Positions 22,061 through 31,596 of a stretch of 64,000 nucleotides of DNA are shown here, piece by piece (position 1 is the first letter of the stretch; every line of letters starts with the position of its first letter). A program made the position numbers and the translations under genes. The notes under the pieces are model-generated. The model saw only the letters and a program-made list of their open reading frames with translations, was not told the DNA's origin and made no database searches. Origin of the DNA: Hymenobacter sp. YIM 151858-1 (GTDB lineage Bacteria; Bacteroidota; Bacteroidia; Cytophagales; Hymenobacteraceae); the NCBI RefSeq assembly GCF_025979705.1, contig NZ_CP110136.1, positions 1,116,001 to 1,180,000 on the forward strand. Direction: 5' to 3'.

Positions 22061-23473
22061 ATGAAAAACAACCGCTTGTTGTTCATCCTGCTCGGCCTCT
22101 TGGTAGTGGTTGTGGGAGGGGGTATGATTGCCAAGAAGAAGGGCTGGATAGGTAAGCCCGCCGGTACCGAAGTGCTGACGGCCAAGGCCGCCCCGGCCAA
22201 TATTGTAGAGAAGGTAAGCGCCTCGGGCAAGGTGCAGCCCGAAACCGAGGTAAAGATTTCGGCCGACGTATCGGGCGAGATTACCGAGCTCTACGTGCAG
22301 GAGGGCGACTCCGTGCGCAAGGGCCAGCTGCTGCTGCGCATCCGCCCCGATAACTACCAGGCCATGGTAAACCAGCAGTCGGCGGTGGTGGGCACGCAGC
22401 AGGCCAACGTGGCCCAGGCGCAGGCCCGGCTGCAGCAGCTGCAGGCCAACGCCCGCCAAACCGAGCTGAACTTCCGCCGCAATGCCTCGCTGTTTAAGCA
22501 AAAGGTGATTTCGCAGGCCGAGTACGAGCAATCGAAAGCCGCCTACGAATCGACGCAGGAAGAAATCAACGCCGCGCGCCAAAGCATCCGGGCCGCGCAA
22601 AGCACCGTGCGCTCGGCACAAGCCTCGCTGGCCGAAGCCCGCCAGAACCTGACGCGCACCACCATCTACGCGCCCGTGAGCGGCACCATTTCCAAGCTCA
22701 ACGCCGAGCGCGGCGAGCGGGTGGTAGGCACCTCGCAAATGGCCGGTACCGAAATCATGCGCATTGCCAACCTCAACTCGATGGAGGTGCGCGTGAACGT
22801 AAACGAAAACGACGTGAGCAACGTGGACCTCGGCGACTCGGCCGTGGTGGAGGTAGATGCCTACGCCTCGCGCAACATCAAATTCCGGGGCATTGTAACC
22901 AGCATTGCCAACACCGCCAAAGATGCTCTCACGGCCGAAGCCGTAACCGAGTTTGAGGTGCGCGTGCGCCTGCTGCCCGAGTCGTACCGCCAGCTGGTGC
23001 GCAATGTGGGCGGCCGCACGGTGGTGCCGTTCCGCCCGGGCATGACGGCCTCGGTCGACATCATCACCAACCGCAAGAACAACGCGCTGTCGGTGCCCCT
23101 GGCGGCAGTAACCACCCGCTCGGATAGCGCCCTGGTGAAGAATGCGGACAAGAACAAGGAAGGCGGTATCAAAGTAGGGCGGGGCCGCGGCGGCAAGAGC
23201 AGCGGCGAAGAAGCCAAGCCCAAAGGCGACATCGAAGAGGTGGTGTTTGTGGTGCGCGGCGGCAAAGCGGTGCTCACGCCGGTTAAAACCGGCATCAGCG
23301 ACTTTGATAACATCGAAATTCTGTCGGGGGTGAAGCCTGGCGACGAAGTAGTAAGCGGCCCTTTCCGGGCTGTTTCGAAAACGCTGAAAGACGGCGCCCT
23401 GGTAGAAGTTAAAGATGCCAAGTCGCTGAACCGTGCCGCGTTGAAAGAAGAAGGCGGCGACAACGAAGAGTAA
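22061..23473 (+). CDS. Periplasmic adaptor of an efflux pump (HlyD/MacA type)
   Basis: 470 residues from ATG 22061. One N-terminal membrane anchor (residues 4-24), a lipoyl-like half (SGKVQPETEVKISADVSG), a long coiled-coil hairpin (Ala/Gln-rich, residues 105-205), the second lipoyl half (TTIYAPVSGTISKLNAERG) and a beta-barrel domain. It bridges inner-membrane transporters, usually MacB-type ABC pumps, and TolC. The Lys/Gly-rich insert near residue 375 (GRGRGGKSSGEEAKPK) is unusual. Confidence 0.9.
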   Translation: MKNNRLLFILLGLLVVVVGGGMIAKKKGWIGKPAGTEVLTAKAAPANIVEKVSASGKVQPETEVKISADVSGEITELYVQEGDSVRKGQLLLRIRPDNYQAMVNQQSAVVGTQQANVAQAQARLQQLQANARQTELNFRRNASLFKQKVISQAEYEQSKAAYESTQEEINAARQSIRAAQSTVRSAQASLAEARQNLTRTTIYAPVSGTISKLNAERGERVVGTSQMAGTEIMRIANLNSMEVRVNVNENDVSNVDLGDSAVVEVDAYASRNIKFRGIVTSIANTAKDALTAEAVTEFEVRVRLLPESYRQLVRNVGGRTVVPFRPGMTASVDIITNRKNNALSVPLAAVTTRSDSALVKNADKNKEGGIKVGRGRGGKSSGEEAKPKGDIEEVVFVVRGGKAVLTPVKTGISDFDNIEILSGVKPGDEVVSGPFRAVSKTLKDGALVEVKDAKSLNRAALKEEGGDNEE

Positions 23474-23498
23474 AACCTAGGTGGTTTAAGCCCACGGC

Positions 23499-23541
23499 AG
23501 AGGCCGGGACCGAGCAAATCGGCCCGGCCTCTCGCTTTTTT
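23499..23541 (+). terminator. Rho-independent terminator
   Basis: Stem AGAGGCCGGG / CCCGGCCTCT with an inner CGA/TCG pair, followed by seven T. It closes the efflux gene pair. Confidence 0.85.
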
Positions 23542-23676
23542 TGGCTAAAATCGGCCGTTCGTTGCCATTGCCGGGTTTGTGCCGTTGGTGCTTACTTTGC
23601 CTTGGGTGCTTGTACCTACGCCCGCTCACACGCCGTGAGGGGTTCATTTTCCCCGCATTCCTCCCTTGCTTTTCCC

Positions 23677-24666
23677 GTGGAAAAAATAGCCATGATTGGC
23701 GGCGGCTCCTGGGCCACTGCACTCACCAAAATTCTCTCCGAAAACGGCGCCCGCGTAAGCTGGTGGGTGCGCCAGAAAGAAGACGTGCAGCACCTGCGCA
23801 CCACGCGCCACAACCCGCGCTACCTCTCGTCGGTAGCTTTTGATCTGACGCGCGTGTTCCCGTCGAGCGACATTGAGGAAGTGGTGAAAGAAGCCGATTG
23901 GGTAGTGCTGGCCGTGCCGGCTGCGTTTGTTAAAGAAGCGCTTGATAAGCTCGACCGCGACGCCCTGAAAAACAAGCGGGTTATATCGGCCATCAAGGGC
24001 ATGATACCGGGCCGCAACGAGCTGGTGACGGACTACGTGTGCGAGCGGTTTAAGGTAGTGCGCGAGAAGCTGGGCGTGGTGGCCGGCCCTTGCCACGCCG
24101 AGGAAGTAGCCCTCGAAAAGCAGAGCTACCTTACCATCGGCTCGCCCGATCTGGCCCTGGCCGAGGACTTCTGCCAGCTGCTGCGCAACCGCTACGTAAA
24201 GGCCCACGCCGCCGCCGACCTCGACGGCATTGAGTACTGCGCCGTGATGAAGAACATCATTGCCCTGACCTGCGGCATTGCCCACGGCCTCGGCTACGGC
24301 GACAACTTTCAGGCCGTGCTCGTTTCGAACGCGGTGCAGGAAATCCGCCGCTTCCTGTACGCCCTCAACCCGCAACCCCGCGACCTGTCGGCCTCGGCTT
24401 ACCTAGGCGACTTGCTCGTGACGGCCTACTCGCAGTTTTCGCGCAACCGCACCTTCGGCAACATGGTGGGCCGCGGCTACTCCGTGAAATCGGCGCAGAT
24501 GGAGATGAACATGGTGGCCGAAGGCTACTACGCCGTGAAGAGCATCTACGAAGTGAACAAGGACTTGCGCGTGAACATGCCCATCACGGCCGCCGCGTAC
24601 CACGTCCTCTACGAGAAAATTGCCCCGGCCATTGAGCTGGAGATTCTGAAGGAGAAGTTCAAGTAA
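23677..24666 (+). CDS. gpsA: NAD(P)H-dependent glycerol-3-phosphate dehydrogenase
   Basis: 329 residues from GTG 23677. This start keeps the whole nucleotide-binding strand VEKIAMIGGGSWATAL; the ATG at 23692 would cut it. Other family blocks: AIKGMIPG, the catalytic GPCHAEEVA, and EYCAVMKNIIALTCGIAHGLGYGDN with the catalytic Lys, then the C-terminal helix region. It reduces dihydroxyacetone phosphate to glycerol-3-phosphate for phospholipid synthesis. Single-gene unit. Confidence 0.93.
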   Translation: MEKIAMIGGGSWATALTKILSENGARVSWWVRQKEDVQHLRTTRHNPRYLSSVAFDLTRVFPSSDIEEVVKEADWVVLAVPAAFVKEALDKLDRDALKNKRVISAIKGMIPGRNELVTDYVCERFKVVREKLGVVAGPCHAEEVALEKQSYLTIGSPDLALAEDFCQLLRNRYVKAHAAADLDGIEYCAVMKNIIALTCGIAHGLGYGDNFQAVLVSNAVQEIRRFLYALNPQPRDLSASAYLGDLLVTAYSQFSRNRTFGNMVGRGYSVKSAQMEMNMVAEGYYAVKSIYEVNKDLRVNMPITAAAYHVLYEKIAPAIELEILKEKFK

Positions 24667-24675
24667 GAGGTCTTT

Positions 24676-24707
24676 GAGGATTGTTGCTGCCCAAAGTAAC
24701 AATCCTC
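24676..24707. terminator. Bidirectional hairpin behind gpsA
   Basis: Perfect stem GAGGATTGTT / AACAATCCTC with a 12-base loop, between convergent genes. The T-rich tail is weak. Confidence 0.55.
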
Positions 24708-24747
24708 AACTCTTTGCTTAAGAGTAGTGAGCAAGATTGTTGCCTTT

Positions 24748-25203
24748 TCAACGAAACAGACGCCATACCGAACTCAAAGCTTGTTGCAGTATTCCAACGC
24801 GTTCGGCGAAAACCATAACTCCGAACACTAGGCAAAACACACCTACTCTCTTGATTGCAGTGAGAATAGGGTGCGGATCGTAGATGTTGAAATCGAAAGG
24901 ATTAGATGGCGAGTACATCACATTAACCCGTTTGCCAGGTCGATCGAATAGCGGACTCATCTGAGTTTCTGTATACCCTTCAATCACTTCGCCGTACTCG
25001 GTTGTAAACCGTAGCAAGGGCATCAACTCAAACCTAATCTTATATGGAGACGCTTCTCGCTTCTGCAAACGCCATTTTACTAGTGTAGCCTGAGCCGGAA
25101 TACCATCAACCTGGAAGGTTTGAGTGTTGATCGAATCATATATGGTTTGAACTGCAAGTCCGAAAGTAACTGCTATCCCACCTAGCATTAAAAAGGCGTC
25201 CAT
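24748..25203 (-). CDS. DUF3592 membrane protein
   Basis: 151 residues. Two membrane segments (about residues 3-20 and 118-135) enclose a soluble beta domain with FTTEYGEVIEGYTE and GKRVNVMYSPSNPFDF, the DUF3592 layout. Function unknown. The gene is more AT-rich than its neighbours. Confidence 0.75.
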   Translation of the reverse strand: MDAFLMLGGIAVTFGLAVQTIYDSINTQTFQVDGIPAQATLVKWRLQKREASPYKIRFELMPLLRFTTEYGEVIEGYTETQMSPLFDRPGKRVNVMYSPSNPFDFNIYDPHPILTAIKRVGVFCLVFGVMVFAERVGILQQALSSVWRLFR

Positions 25204-25273
25204 TTAAGCGGAATTATTGGTTATAGGTAACAAAGCAAAGAGAAACATTTTGTAGCAAACTTAAATACATCAC

Positions 25274-25678
25274 ATGGCCACCTGGGGACACCGCAACTTC
25301 GATAACGACACGGCCGCCGATTTTGCTGGCGACTTCCGCCAGCACCCCAACGAGGCCATGCTGCTGGCAGCGCTGGCCACCGTTTCCGAAGCCGAGGACG
25401 ACGAACGCATTGAGGCTGCTGAAGCCAGCGAGGCCCTGGCTGCCGCCGAAATCGTGGCCGCTATTTTGGGCAAGCCCACCCGCGACTTCCCGGCCGATGT
25501 CATCCCCGTTATCGTGAAAATGAACCCCGGCGAAAGCGAAGACCTGCGCGAGTTGGCCCAACAAGCCGTGGAGGCCGTAATGCGCCGCTCCGATTTGCAA
25601 GCCCATTGGGCCAACCAGGGCGAAGCCGCCGAGGGGTGGGTGCAGGTGCAGCAGGATCTGCTCCATCGGCTTCAATAA
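25274..25678 (+). CDS. DUF4259 protein
   Basis: 134 residues. Starts MATWGHRNFDNDTAADFAGD, the DUF4259 signature, then an all-helical body rich in Ala and Glu (EAAEASEALAAAEIVAAILG). Cytoplasmic, function unknown. Followed after 6 bases by the EamA-like gene, probably one transcript. Confidence 0.82.
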   Translation: MATWGHRNFDNDTAADFAGDFRQHPNEAMLLAALATVSEAEDDERIEAAEASEALAAAEIVAAILGKPTRDFPADVIPVIVKMNPGESEDLRELAQQAVEAVMRRSDLQAHWANQGEAAEGWVQVQQDLLHRLQ

Positions 25679-25684
25679 CGCCCT

Positions 25685-26116
25685 ATGCACTGGCTTGTAC
25701 TCGCGCTGCTCACGGCCCTTTCGCTGGCCGTTTATAATTTCTTCATCAAGCTGGCCTCCGACCACGTGCAGGCAGCGGTAGGGGCCGTGGTGCTGCAGCT
25801 GGTGGCCGCGGCCCTAGGTGCCGTTTGGCTGCTGAAGCTCAAGCTGGAAGGCCAACCCCTGATGGCCACGCCCAAAGGCCTCGGCCTGGCCGCCCTGGCC
25901 GGCCTGGGCGTAGGCCTGGCCGAAATCCTGACGTTTGTGGTGTTTGGGCGGGGGGTGTCTTCGTCGGTGGGTACGCCGGTAATCGTGGGCGGCTCGGTGC
26001 TGCTCACGGCCCTTATGGGCGTGCTGATAGCGCGCGAAACCTTAACTCTGCCGCAAGTTTTGGGCCTGCTGCTGATTGTGGGTGGCATTGCCCTCTTGGC
26101 CCGGGGGCACGGATAA
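25685..26116 (+). CDS. EamA-like small transporter (half size)
   Basis: 143 residues with five hydrophobic segments. Pattern of one EamA/DMT repeat: N-terminal AVYNFFIKLASDHVQAAVGAVV and C-terminal ETLTLPQVLGLLLIVGGIALLA. Half-size members work as dimers. Substrate unknown. Confidence 0.8.
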   Translation: MHWLVLALLTALSLAVYNFFIKLASDHVQAAVGAVVLQLVAAALGAVWLLKLKLEGQPLMATPKGLGLAALAGLGVGLAEILTFVVFGRGVSSSVGTPVIVGGSVLLTALMGVLIARETLTLPQVLGLLLIVGGIALLARGHG

Positions 26117-26470
26117 AACACCTAGGGCCGCGCCCGCACCCATTGCACCGGCGGCTAAGTGCTGCTGCCCAGCCTACAGTGGCCCCTCACGCCATGGCGC
26201 CAACCAGTACCTAGGGAAACCGCCCACGCCAAGCCGGCGGCTTGCGCTGGCAGGCAGCTGCTTGCTGCTTAAGCTAATGATTGCTTATGCGTTACCAGTG
26301 TTATGCATCACGACTGAAAAATAATTTGGCCCGCAAACGTTTGCAACTCACTCATTACCAAACGCTTTTCGGGGGTTGCCGTACTTTTGGGCTGCCGCTG
26401 AATCCTGTGTGCTGAGGTAGCCCGCCCGAGGGTGCCGTTCAGGTGCGCGTCATTTTCGTCCGGATCGTTC
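26117..26470 (+). promoter_or_regulatory. Upstream region of MFS gene with LacI-type operator
   Basis: No gene is visible. GCAAACGTTTGC at 26333-26344 is a perfect 12-base palindrome of the LacI/GalR operator type. A possible -7 box TACTTTTG lies at 26392-26399, about 50 bases after it. This suggests that a LacI-family repressor, not seen in the window, controls the transporter. Confidence 0.55.
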
Positions 26471-27628
26471 ATGAGTACAATAGCAATAGCGGGGCAAGCA
26501 ACCCCGCGCACGCATCGGCTTGCCGTTGCGGCTTGGTTTTTTCTGCAAGGGCTGATTTTTGCCAGCTGGGCCTCGCGCATACCTTCCATACAGCAACGCA
26601 TGGGGTTTTCCGATGCTACGCTCGGGCTGGTGTTGTTGTCGTTGCCGGTGGGGCAGCTGCCGTCGTTGCCGCTGTCGGGGTGGCTGATTCATAAGTATGG
26701 CAGCCGGCGCACGGCTATTGCCGGTGCTGTGCTCTACAGCATCACCCTGGTGAGCCTAGGTTGGGCGCAGGTGCCCTGGCAGCTGATTGCGGGCCTGGTG
26801 GTGTTTGGTTTCGCCAGCAACCTGATGAATATCTCCATCAACACCCAGGCGGTGGGAGTGGAGGCGCTCTACGAACGCCCGATTATGGCCTCCTTTCATG
26901 GCATGTGGAGCCTGGCAGGCTTTACCGGCGCGGCCATTGGTACCGGCATGATAGCCGCCGGCGTTATGCCCGAGTACCACTTCCTGCTCGTGCTGGCCCT
27001 TATTCTGGCGGGCGTGGTGCTCACCTACGGCTCCTTGTTGCCGCACTCCCCCGACGACGAAGCCGCCGATCAGCCCTTGTTCGTGCTGCCCGATCGTACG
27101 TTGCTGGGCCTGGGCGCCATTGCTTTTTGTGCCCTTATCTGCGAAGGAGCCATGTTTGATTGGAGCGGCGTGTACTTCAAAAAAGTAGTGCAGGCCGATA
27201 AAGGCTGGGTTGGCGCGGGCTACACGGCCTTCATGAGCACCATGGCCATGGGTCGTTTCGGGGCTGATTGGCTTACCAGCAAGCTAGGCGCCAAGCGCGT
27301 CATTCAGCTGAGCGGCTTGCTCACGGCCGCGGGGCTGCTGACGGCCGTGCTGCTGCCGGCGCTGCCTACGGCTTTGCTGGGCTTTATGCTGGTGGGTTTT
27401 GGCACGTCGTCGGTGGTGCCGCTGGTGTTCAGCGCAGCGGGCAAAAGCACCGTGGTGCCGGCCGGGATGGCCCTGGCTGCGGTGTCTACAATTGGCTTTC
27501 TGGGCTTTTTGGTGGGCCCGCCCGTAATCGGGCTGATTGCGGGCGCCACCAGCCTACGCATCTCCTTCACGCTTATAGCCCTGATGGGACTTTGCGTGGC
27601 GGCCGTGGCCAGCAAAGCGCGGGTGTAG
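26471..27628 (+). CDS. MFS transporter
   Basis: 385 residues from ATG 26471. About twelve membrane segments, with the MFS loop SGWLIHKYGSRRTAIAGA between helices 2 and 3 (the RR motif) and a related DWLTSKLGAKRV in the second half. The type resembles YbjJ-like or sugar permeases. A LacI-type palindrome upstream points to a sugar or nucleoside-like substrate, an inference. Confidence 0.85.
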   Translation: MSTIAIAGQATPRTHRLAVAAWFFLQGLIFASWASRIPSIQQRMGFSDATLGLVLLSLPVGQLPSLPLSGWLIHKYGSRRTAIAGAVLYSITLVSLGWAQVPWQLIAGLVVFGFASNLMNISINTQAVGVEALYERPIMASFHGMWSLAGFTGAAIGTGMIAAGVMPEYHFLLVLALILAGVVLTYGSLLPHSPDDEAADQPLFVLPDRTLLGLGAIAFCALICEGAMFDWSGVYFKKVVQADKGWVGAGYTAFMSTMAMGRFGADWLTSKLGAKRVIQLSGLLTAAGLLTAVLLPALPTALLGFMLVGFGTSSVVPLVFSAAGKSTVVPAGMALAAVSTIGFLGFLVGPPVIGLIAGATSLRISFTLIALMGLCVAAVASKARV

Positions 27629-27795
27629 CGTGTATATGGTTGGGCTTGTGATTGTTGTGCGGCTTCAGTAGCATAGCCGGCAATACCAGCAAAGCAGGTA
27701 AGGGCTCCTGTTTCTTCCGGAGAATTATTCTCCGGAAGAGAAACCGTAGGCACACCTTGTTGGTATACCATACACAACCTACAACCAGTTCGCCT

Positions 27796-29508
27796 ATGAC
27801 CCCTAATTCCCAAAATCCTCAGGACCCGGGCCACAACGGCCATAATGGGCAGCACGCGGGTAACGGCCACAACCCCGTCAACGGCACGGGTACTGCAGTT
27901 ACCGGCACGGGCACCTCGCAGGATCAGCGAACCGCAGCCGGCGAAGACGCCCAAACCCTTACCACGCGGCAGGGCCACCCGCTCAGCAACAACCAGAACA
28001 TCCGCACCCTAGGTAACCGGGGCCCGGCCACGCTGGAGAACTACGCTTTCATCGAGAAGATCAGCCACTTCGACCGGGAGCGGATACCCGAGCGCGTGGT
28101 GCACGCCCGCGGGGCCGGGGCCCACGGCGTATTTGAGGCCTACGGCAAAGTAGGCGACGAGCCGATTGAGAAGTACACCCGCGCCAAGCTCTTCAATACG
28201 CCCGGCAAGCAAACGCCGGTGTTCGTACGCTTCAGCACCGTAGGCCACGGCGGCCACTCGCCCGAAACCCTGCGCGACCCGCGCGGCTTTGCGGTGAAGT
28301 TTTACACCGAAGACGGCAACTGGGACCTGGTGGGCAACAACCTCAAGGTATTCTTCATCCGGGATGCAATGAAGTTCCCGGACCTGATTCACTCGCAGAA
28401 GCCCGACCCCATAACCAACCGCCAAAGCGGCGAGCGGATTTTCGACTTTATCTGCAACACTCCGGAGGCCATGCACATGGTTTCCTTCCTGTTCTCGCCC
28501 TGGGGCATTCCGGCCAACTACCGCCAAATGCAGGGCTCGGGCGTGAACACCTACAAGTGGGTAAACGCCCAGGGCGAAGCCGTGCTGGTGAAATACCACT
28601 GGGAGCCGTTGCAGGGCATTAAAAACCTGACCGCCGCCGAAGCCGAAGCCATTCAGGCCAAGAACTTCAACCACGCCACGCAGGACCTGTACGAGGCCAT
28701 TGAGCGCGGCGACTATCCGCAGTGGGAGCTGCTGGTGCAGATTATGTCGGACGATGAGCACCCCGAACTAGACTTCGACCCGCTCGACGACACCAAGCTC
28801 TGGCCGCAGGATCAGTTTCCGTGGCTGCCCGTGGGCAAGATGACCCTGAACCGCAACCCCGAAAACTACTTCGCCGAGGTAGAGCAGTCGGCGTTCGGTA
28901 CCGGGGTGCTGGTGGATGGCCTCGATTTCTCCGACGACAAGATGCTGCAGGGCCGTACGTTCTCGTACTCCGATACGCAGCGCTACCGCGTGGGCACCAA
29001 CTACCTGCAGCTGCCCATCAACGCGCCCAAAAAGCACGTGGCCACCAACCAGCGCGACGGCCAGATGGCCTATCACGTGGACGCCGCGCCGGGCCAGAAC
29101 AACCACATCAACTACGAGCCCAGCTCGCTGAACGGCCTGAAGGAAGCACCCCGCAGCGCCCCCGACCACATGCCGCAGTACACCGGCCGGGTAATGCGCC
29201 AAACCATCGACCGGCAAAACAACTTCAAGCAGGCCGGCGAGCGGTACCGCCTGCACGAAGACTGGGAGCGCGACGACCTCATCAGCAACATGGTGGGCGC
29301 CCTGGCCGATGCCAACAAGGTCATTCAGGACAAGATGATTGAGCTGTGCACCAACTGCGACCCGGACTGGGGCAACCGCCTCGCCGACGGCCTGAAAACG
29401 GCCGCGAAGAACAAGCAGAACAAAGGCGGCAACCAGTACAACGAGGTTAAGCAGAAGCAAGCTGTAGCCGAGGCCGAAGCTCAGGCACATGAAGCCAAGC
29501 CGTATTAG
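27796..29508 (+). CDS. Heme catalase
   Basis: 570 residues from ATG 27796. Catalase blocks: [20 protein letters not shown] with the distal His, [38 protein letters not shown] with the distal Asn, and [12 protein letters not shown] with the proximal heme Tyr. It breaks hydrogen peroxide into water and oxygen. The first 70 residues are an unusual Gly/His/Asn/Thr-rich tail ([15 protein letters not shown]) before the domain begins, longer than usual for a small-subunit catalase. It could bind metal or be disordered. Confidence 0.93.
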   Translation: MTPNSQNPQDPGHNGHNGQHAGNGHNPVNGTGTAVTGTGTSQDQRTAAGEDAQTLTTRQGHPLSNNQNIRTLGNRGPATLENYAFIEKISHFDRERIPERVVHARGAGAHGVFEAYGKVGDEPIEKYTRAKLFNTPGKQTPVFVRFSTVGHGGHSPETLRDPRGFAVKFYTEDGNWDLVGNNLKVFFIRDAMKFPDLIHSQKPDPITNRQSGERIFDFICNTPEAMHMVSFLFSPWGIPANYRQMQGSGVNTYKWVNAQGEAVLVKYHWEPLQGIKNLTAAEAEAIQAKNFNHATQDLYEAIERGDYPQWELLVQIMSDDEHPELDFDPLDDTKLWPQDQFPWLPVGKMTLNRNPENYFAEVEQSAFGTGVLVDGLDFSDDKMLQGRTFSYSDTQRYRVGTNYLQLPINAPKKHVATNQRDGQMAYHVDAAPGQNNHINYEPSSLNGLKEAPRSAPDHMPQYTGRVMRQTIDRQNNFKQAGERYRLHEDWERDDLISNMVGALADANKVIQDKMIELCTNCDPDWGNRLADGLKTAAKNKQNKGGNQYNEVKQKQAVAEAEAQAHEAKPY

Positions 29509-29536
29509 CCAGGTTGAGCGTTAAACGTTGGGAAAG

Positions 29537-29568
29537 AAAAAGGGCCGGATGCGAATCCGGCCCTTTTT
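29537..29568. terminator. Bidirectional terminator
   Basis: AAAAAGGGCCGGAT pairs with ATCCGGCCCTTTTT around GCGA. It lies between the convergent catalase and maf genes. Confidence 0.9.
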
Positions 29569-29602
29569 GTTTAAGCAGGGACCCTAGATGCAGTTAGATT
29601 AA

Positions 29603-30184
29603 CTACTGCTCCACACCAAAGCCCAGCTTTTCCAGCTCCTCGTACACGCGGTGCACGGGCAGGCCCATCACGTTGAAGTATGAACCCTCCAGCCTTGTTA
29701 CTGCTACCAAGCCAATCCAATCCTGTGCGCCGTAGGCGCCGGCTTTGTCGAGGGGGCGGTAGTTGCGCACGTAGTGACGGATTTCTACCTCCGTAAGCTC
29801 GCGGAAGTACACCCGCGTCTGGTCCGAAAACACAATTTGCTGGCCCTCGCCCGTGAGCAAGCATACGCCTGTGTACACATCGTGGAAGCGGCCCTGCAGC
29901 AGCGTGAGCATTTGCACGGCTTCTTGCTCGTCGGCGGGCTTGTTGAGCACTTGCTCATCCAGGCACACGATGGTATCGGCCGTGAGCAGTACATCGTTGG
30001 GCTGCAAATCTTCGGCGTAAGCACTGGCTTTGTGTGCCGCCAGGTACTCGGCTATTTCGGCGCGCTGCAGGTGCGGCGGGTACGTTTCGTCTACTTCCTT
30101 CAGACGCACTTCGTAAGCAAGCCCTAGGTCGGTGAGCAGCTGTTTGCGCCGGGGCGAGTTAGAGGCTAGGAGTAAACGGGGCAT
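29603..30184 (-). CDS. maf: Maf-type nucleoside triphosphate pyrophosphatase
   Basis: 193 residues. Family motifs: LLLASNSPRRKQLL, LLTADTIVCLDEQVL and AGAYGAQDWIG. Such enzymes hydrolyse dTTP, UTP and modified pyrimidine triphosphates to monophosphates and affect cell division. Its start overlaps the DUF1015 gene by 26 bases, so the two are co-transcribed. Confidence 0.93.
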   Translation of the reverse strand: MPRLLLASNSPRRKQLLTDLGLAYEVRLKEVDETYPPHLQRAEIAEYLAAHKASAYAEDLQPNDVLLTADTIVCLDEQVLNKPADEQEAVQMLTLLQGRFHDVYTGVCLLTGEGQQIVFSDQTRVYFRELTEVEIRHYVRNYRPLDKAGAYGAQDWIGLVAVTRLEGSYFNVMGLPVHRVYEELEKLGFGVEQ

Positions 30185-31478
30185 AGGGCACGGGTTCGTC
30201 GTCGCGGATGCTCGTGAAGAGCAGCCCGCCGAGCGTTTTGGGGTAGAAGAAGGTTGATTTGGGCGGCATTACGGCGCCGGTGTGGCACACGCGCTCCACT
30301 TCGTCCATCGTCACTTCGTTGGTGATGATGGCCGCGCGGGCTTCGCCGGAATCCACGCGCTTAAGGCATTCCGGAAAGTTGCGCACGTAGGCCACGCCCG
30401 GCCACTGCCGCTGGGCGTCGGGCCCCGCAATACCCAGGGCGCGCTCGAGCACGAAGTAGTGCATCACGGTCAGGTCGAGGGCTTTTACCTCGGGCGTGGT
30501 ATCCCAATCCAGCAACGCATGCGCATCGGGCCGCAGGCGCAGTTTGTAGGGCTGCCCACCTAGGTACAACCCGAAGGCCCACTGCTTGCCAGCTATGATC
30601 TCGGGCAGCACGTAGGCATCTTCCTGCGGAGTTACTACAAAATACAACCCCAGGCGCTCCAGGAATTCTTTATCGGTCAGGCCATGGGGTAGCTCGAGCA
30701 GCAAGCGGTGCGTGGGCAGAATGCGCAAGTCGTCGGAGGCGGCGTTGGTGAGGTACATCAGGTGGTAATGCCACGGCTCATGCCCGTTGTGGGTTGGATC
30801 GGCGGCTATCCGGGCCTGGCGGTAAGCCAACGAGCCCTCGTAACGGTGATGTCCATCGGCCAGAATAACCTGCTTCTCGCGCAGTAACTCCTGAAAGCGC
30901 CGGATAATTTGGGCATCCTGAATCACGGCCAGCACATCGCGCGCGCCCTGGTAATCCTCCTCGGTCTGGCAAAGCGGGTCGAGGATGGCCTCGTCGAGGT
31001 AGCGCTCCAGCTCGTGCGCATCGTCGCGGTAAAGCCCGTGCGTGGCGCTGGTCTGAAACTGCGTACGCGCCAGCAGCTCGGCCCGGTCGTTTACGGCTGC
31101 CGGCAGGGTGTTTTCGTGGCGAAGCACTACGTTTTCGGCCCAGTCGTAGGCGCGAATGTGGCACATAAAGCCTTTGCGGCAGTACTCGCGCGTGCTGCCC
31201 GGCAGCCGGAAGTACTGGTAGTAAGCGTAGATGCCAGGCAAAGCATCCTGATGCAGTACGCCCGTTTGCTGCCACTCAATCAGCCGGCGCAGGGCTTCTC
31301 CGGCGGGGTCGTCGCCTTGCCTAGGTACCGACAGGTGAATGCTGTTCAGCGGGTTGTGGTACAGCACTTCGCGTTGCTTTTGCGACACCACGTCGAACAA
31401 AGGCGACACGTAATCATCGATACGCTGGCTTAGCTCGGGGTTGTAGCGCCACGCGCGGATGGGTTGTATTTCGGCCAA
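30159..31478 (-). CDS. DUF1015 family protein
   Basis: 439 residues if the TTG at 31478 is used (LAEIQPIRAWRYNP). The frame runs upstream to ATG 31565, but that part is made of an inverted repeat and is unlikely to be coding. DUF1015 blocks: SPLFDVVSQKQREVL, ILADGHHRYEGSLAYRQ near the middle and EVERVCHTGAVMPPKSTFFYPK near the end. A conserved bacterial family of unknown biochemical role. Start uncertain. Confidence 0.85.
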   Translation of the reverse strand: MAEIQPIRAWRYNPELSQRIDDYVSPLFDVVSQKQREVLYHNPLNSIHLSVPRQGDDPAGEALRRLIEWQQTGVLHQDALPGIYAYYQYFRLPGSTREYCRKGFMCHIRAYDWAENVVLRHENTLPAAVNDRAELLARTQFQTSATHGLYRDDAHELERYLDEAILDPLCQTEEDYQGARDVLAVIQDAQIIRRFQELLREKQVILADGHHRYEGSLAYRQARIAADPTHNGHEPWHYHLMYLTNAASDDLRILPTHRLLLELPHGLTDKEFLERLGLYFVVTPQEDAYVLPEIIAGKQWAFGLYLGGQPYKLRLRPDAHALLDWDTTPEVKALDLTVMHYFVLERALGIAGPDAQRQWPGVAYVRNFPECLKRVDSGEARAAIITNEVTMDEVERVCHTGAVMPPKSTFFYPKTLGGLLFTSIRDDEPVPYAPFTPSL

Positions 31479-31484
31479 CTTTTT

Positions 31485-31594
31485 AGGTGACAAGTAACAG
31501 GTAACACGTGACAGGTTTAGGGTGATGGGGTGACAGGTGGCTCGTATCAGGTCAGAAAACTCCACCTGTTACGTTTCACCTGTTACTTGTCACC
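31485..31594. repeat. Imperfect inverted repeat in front of DUF1015 gene
   Basis: The arms 31485-31516 and 31563-31594 are near complements built from short GTGACAAGTAACAGGT-like units. They flank 46 bases. They separate the DUF1015 and pdxH genes, both leftward. This looks like an intergenic repeat family, possibly folding in the pdxH-DUF1015 transcript. Confidence 0.65.
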
Positions 31595-31596
31595 AT

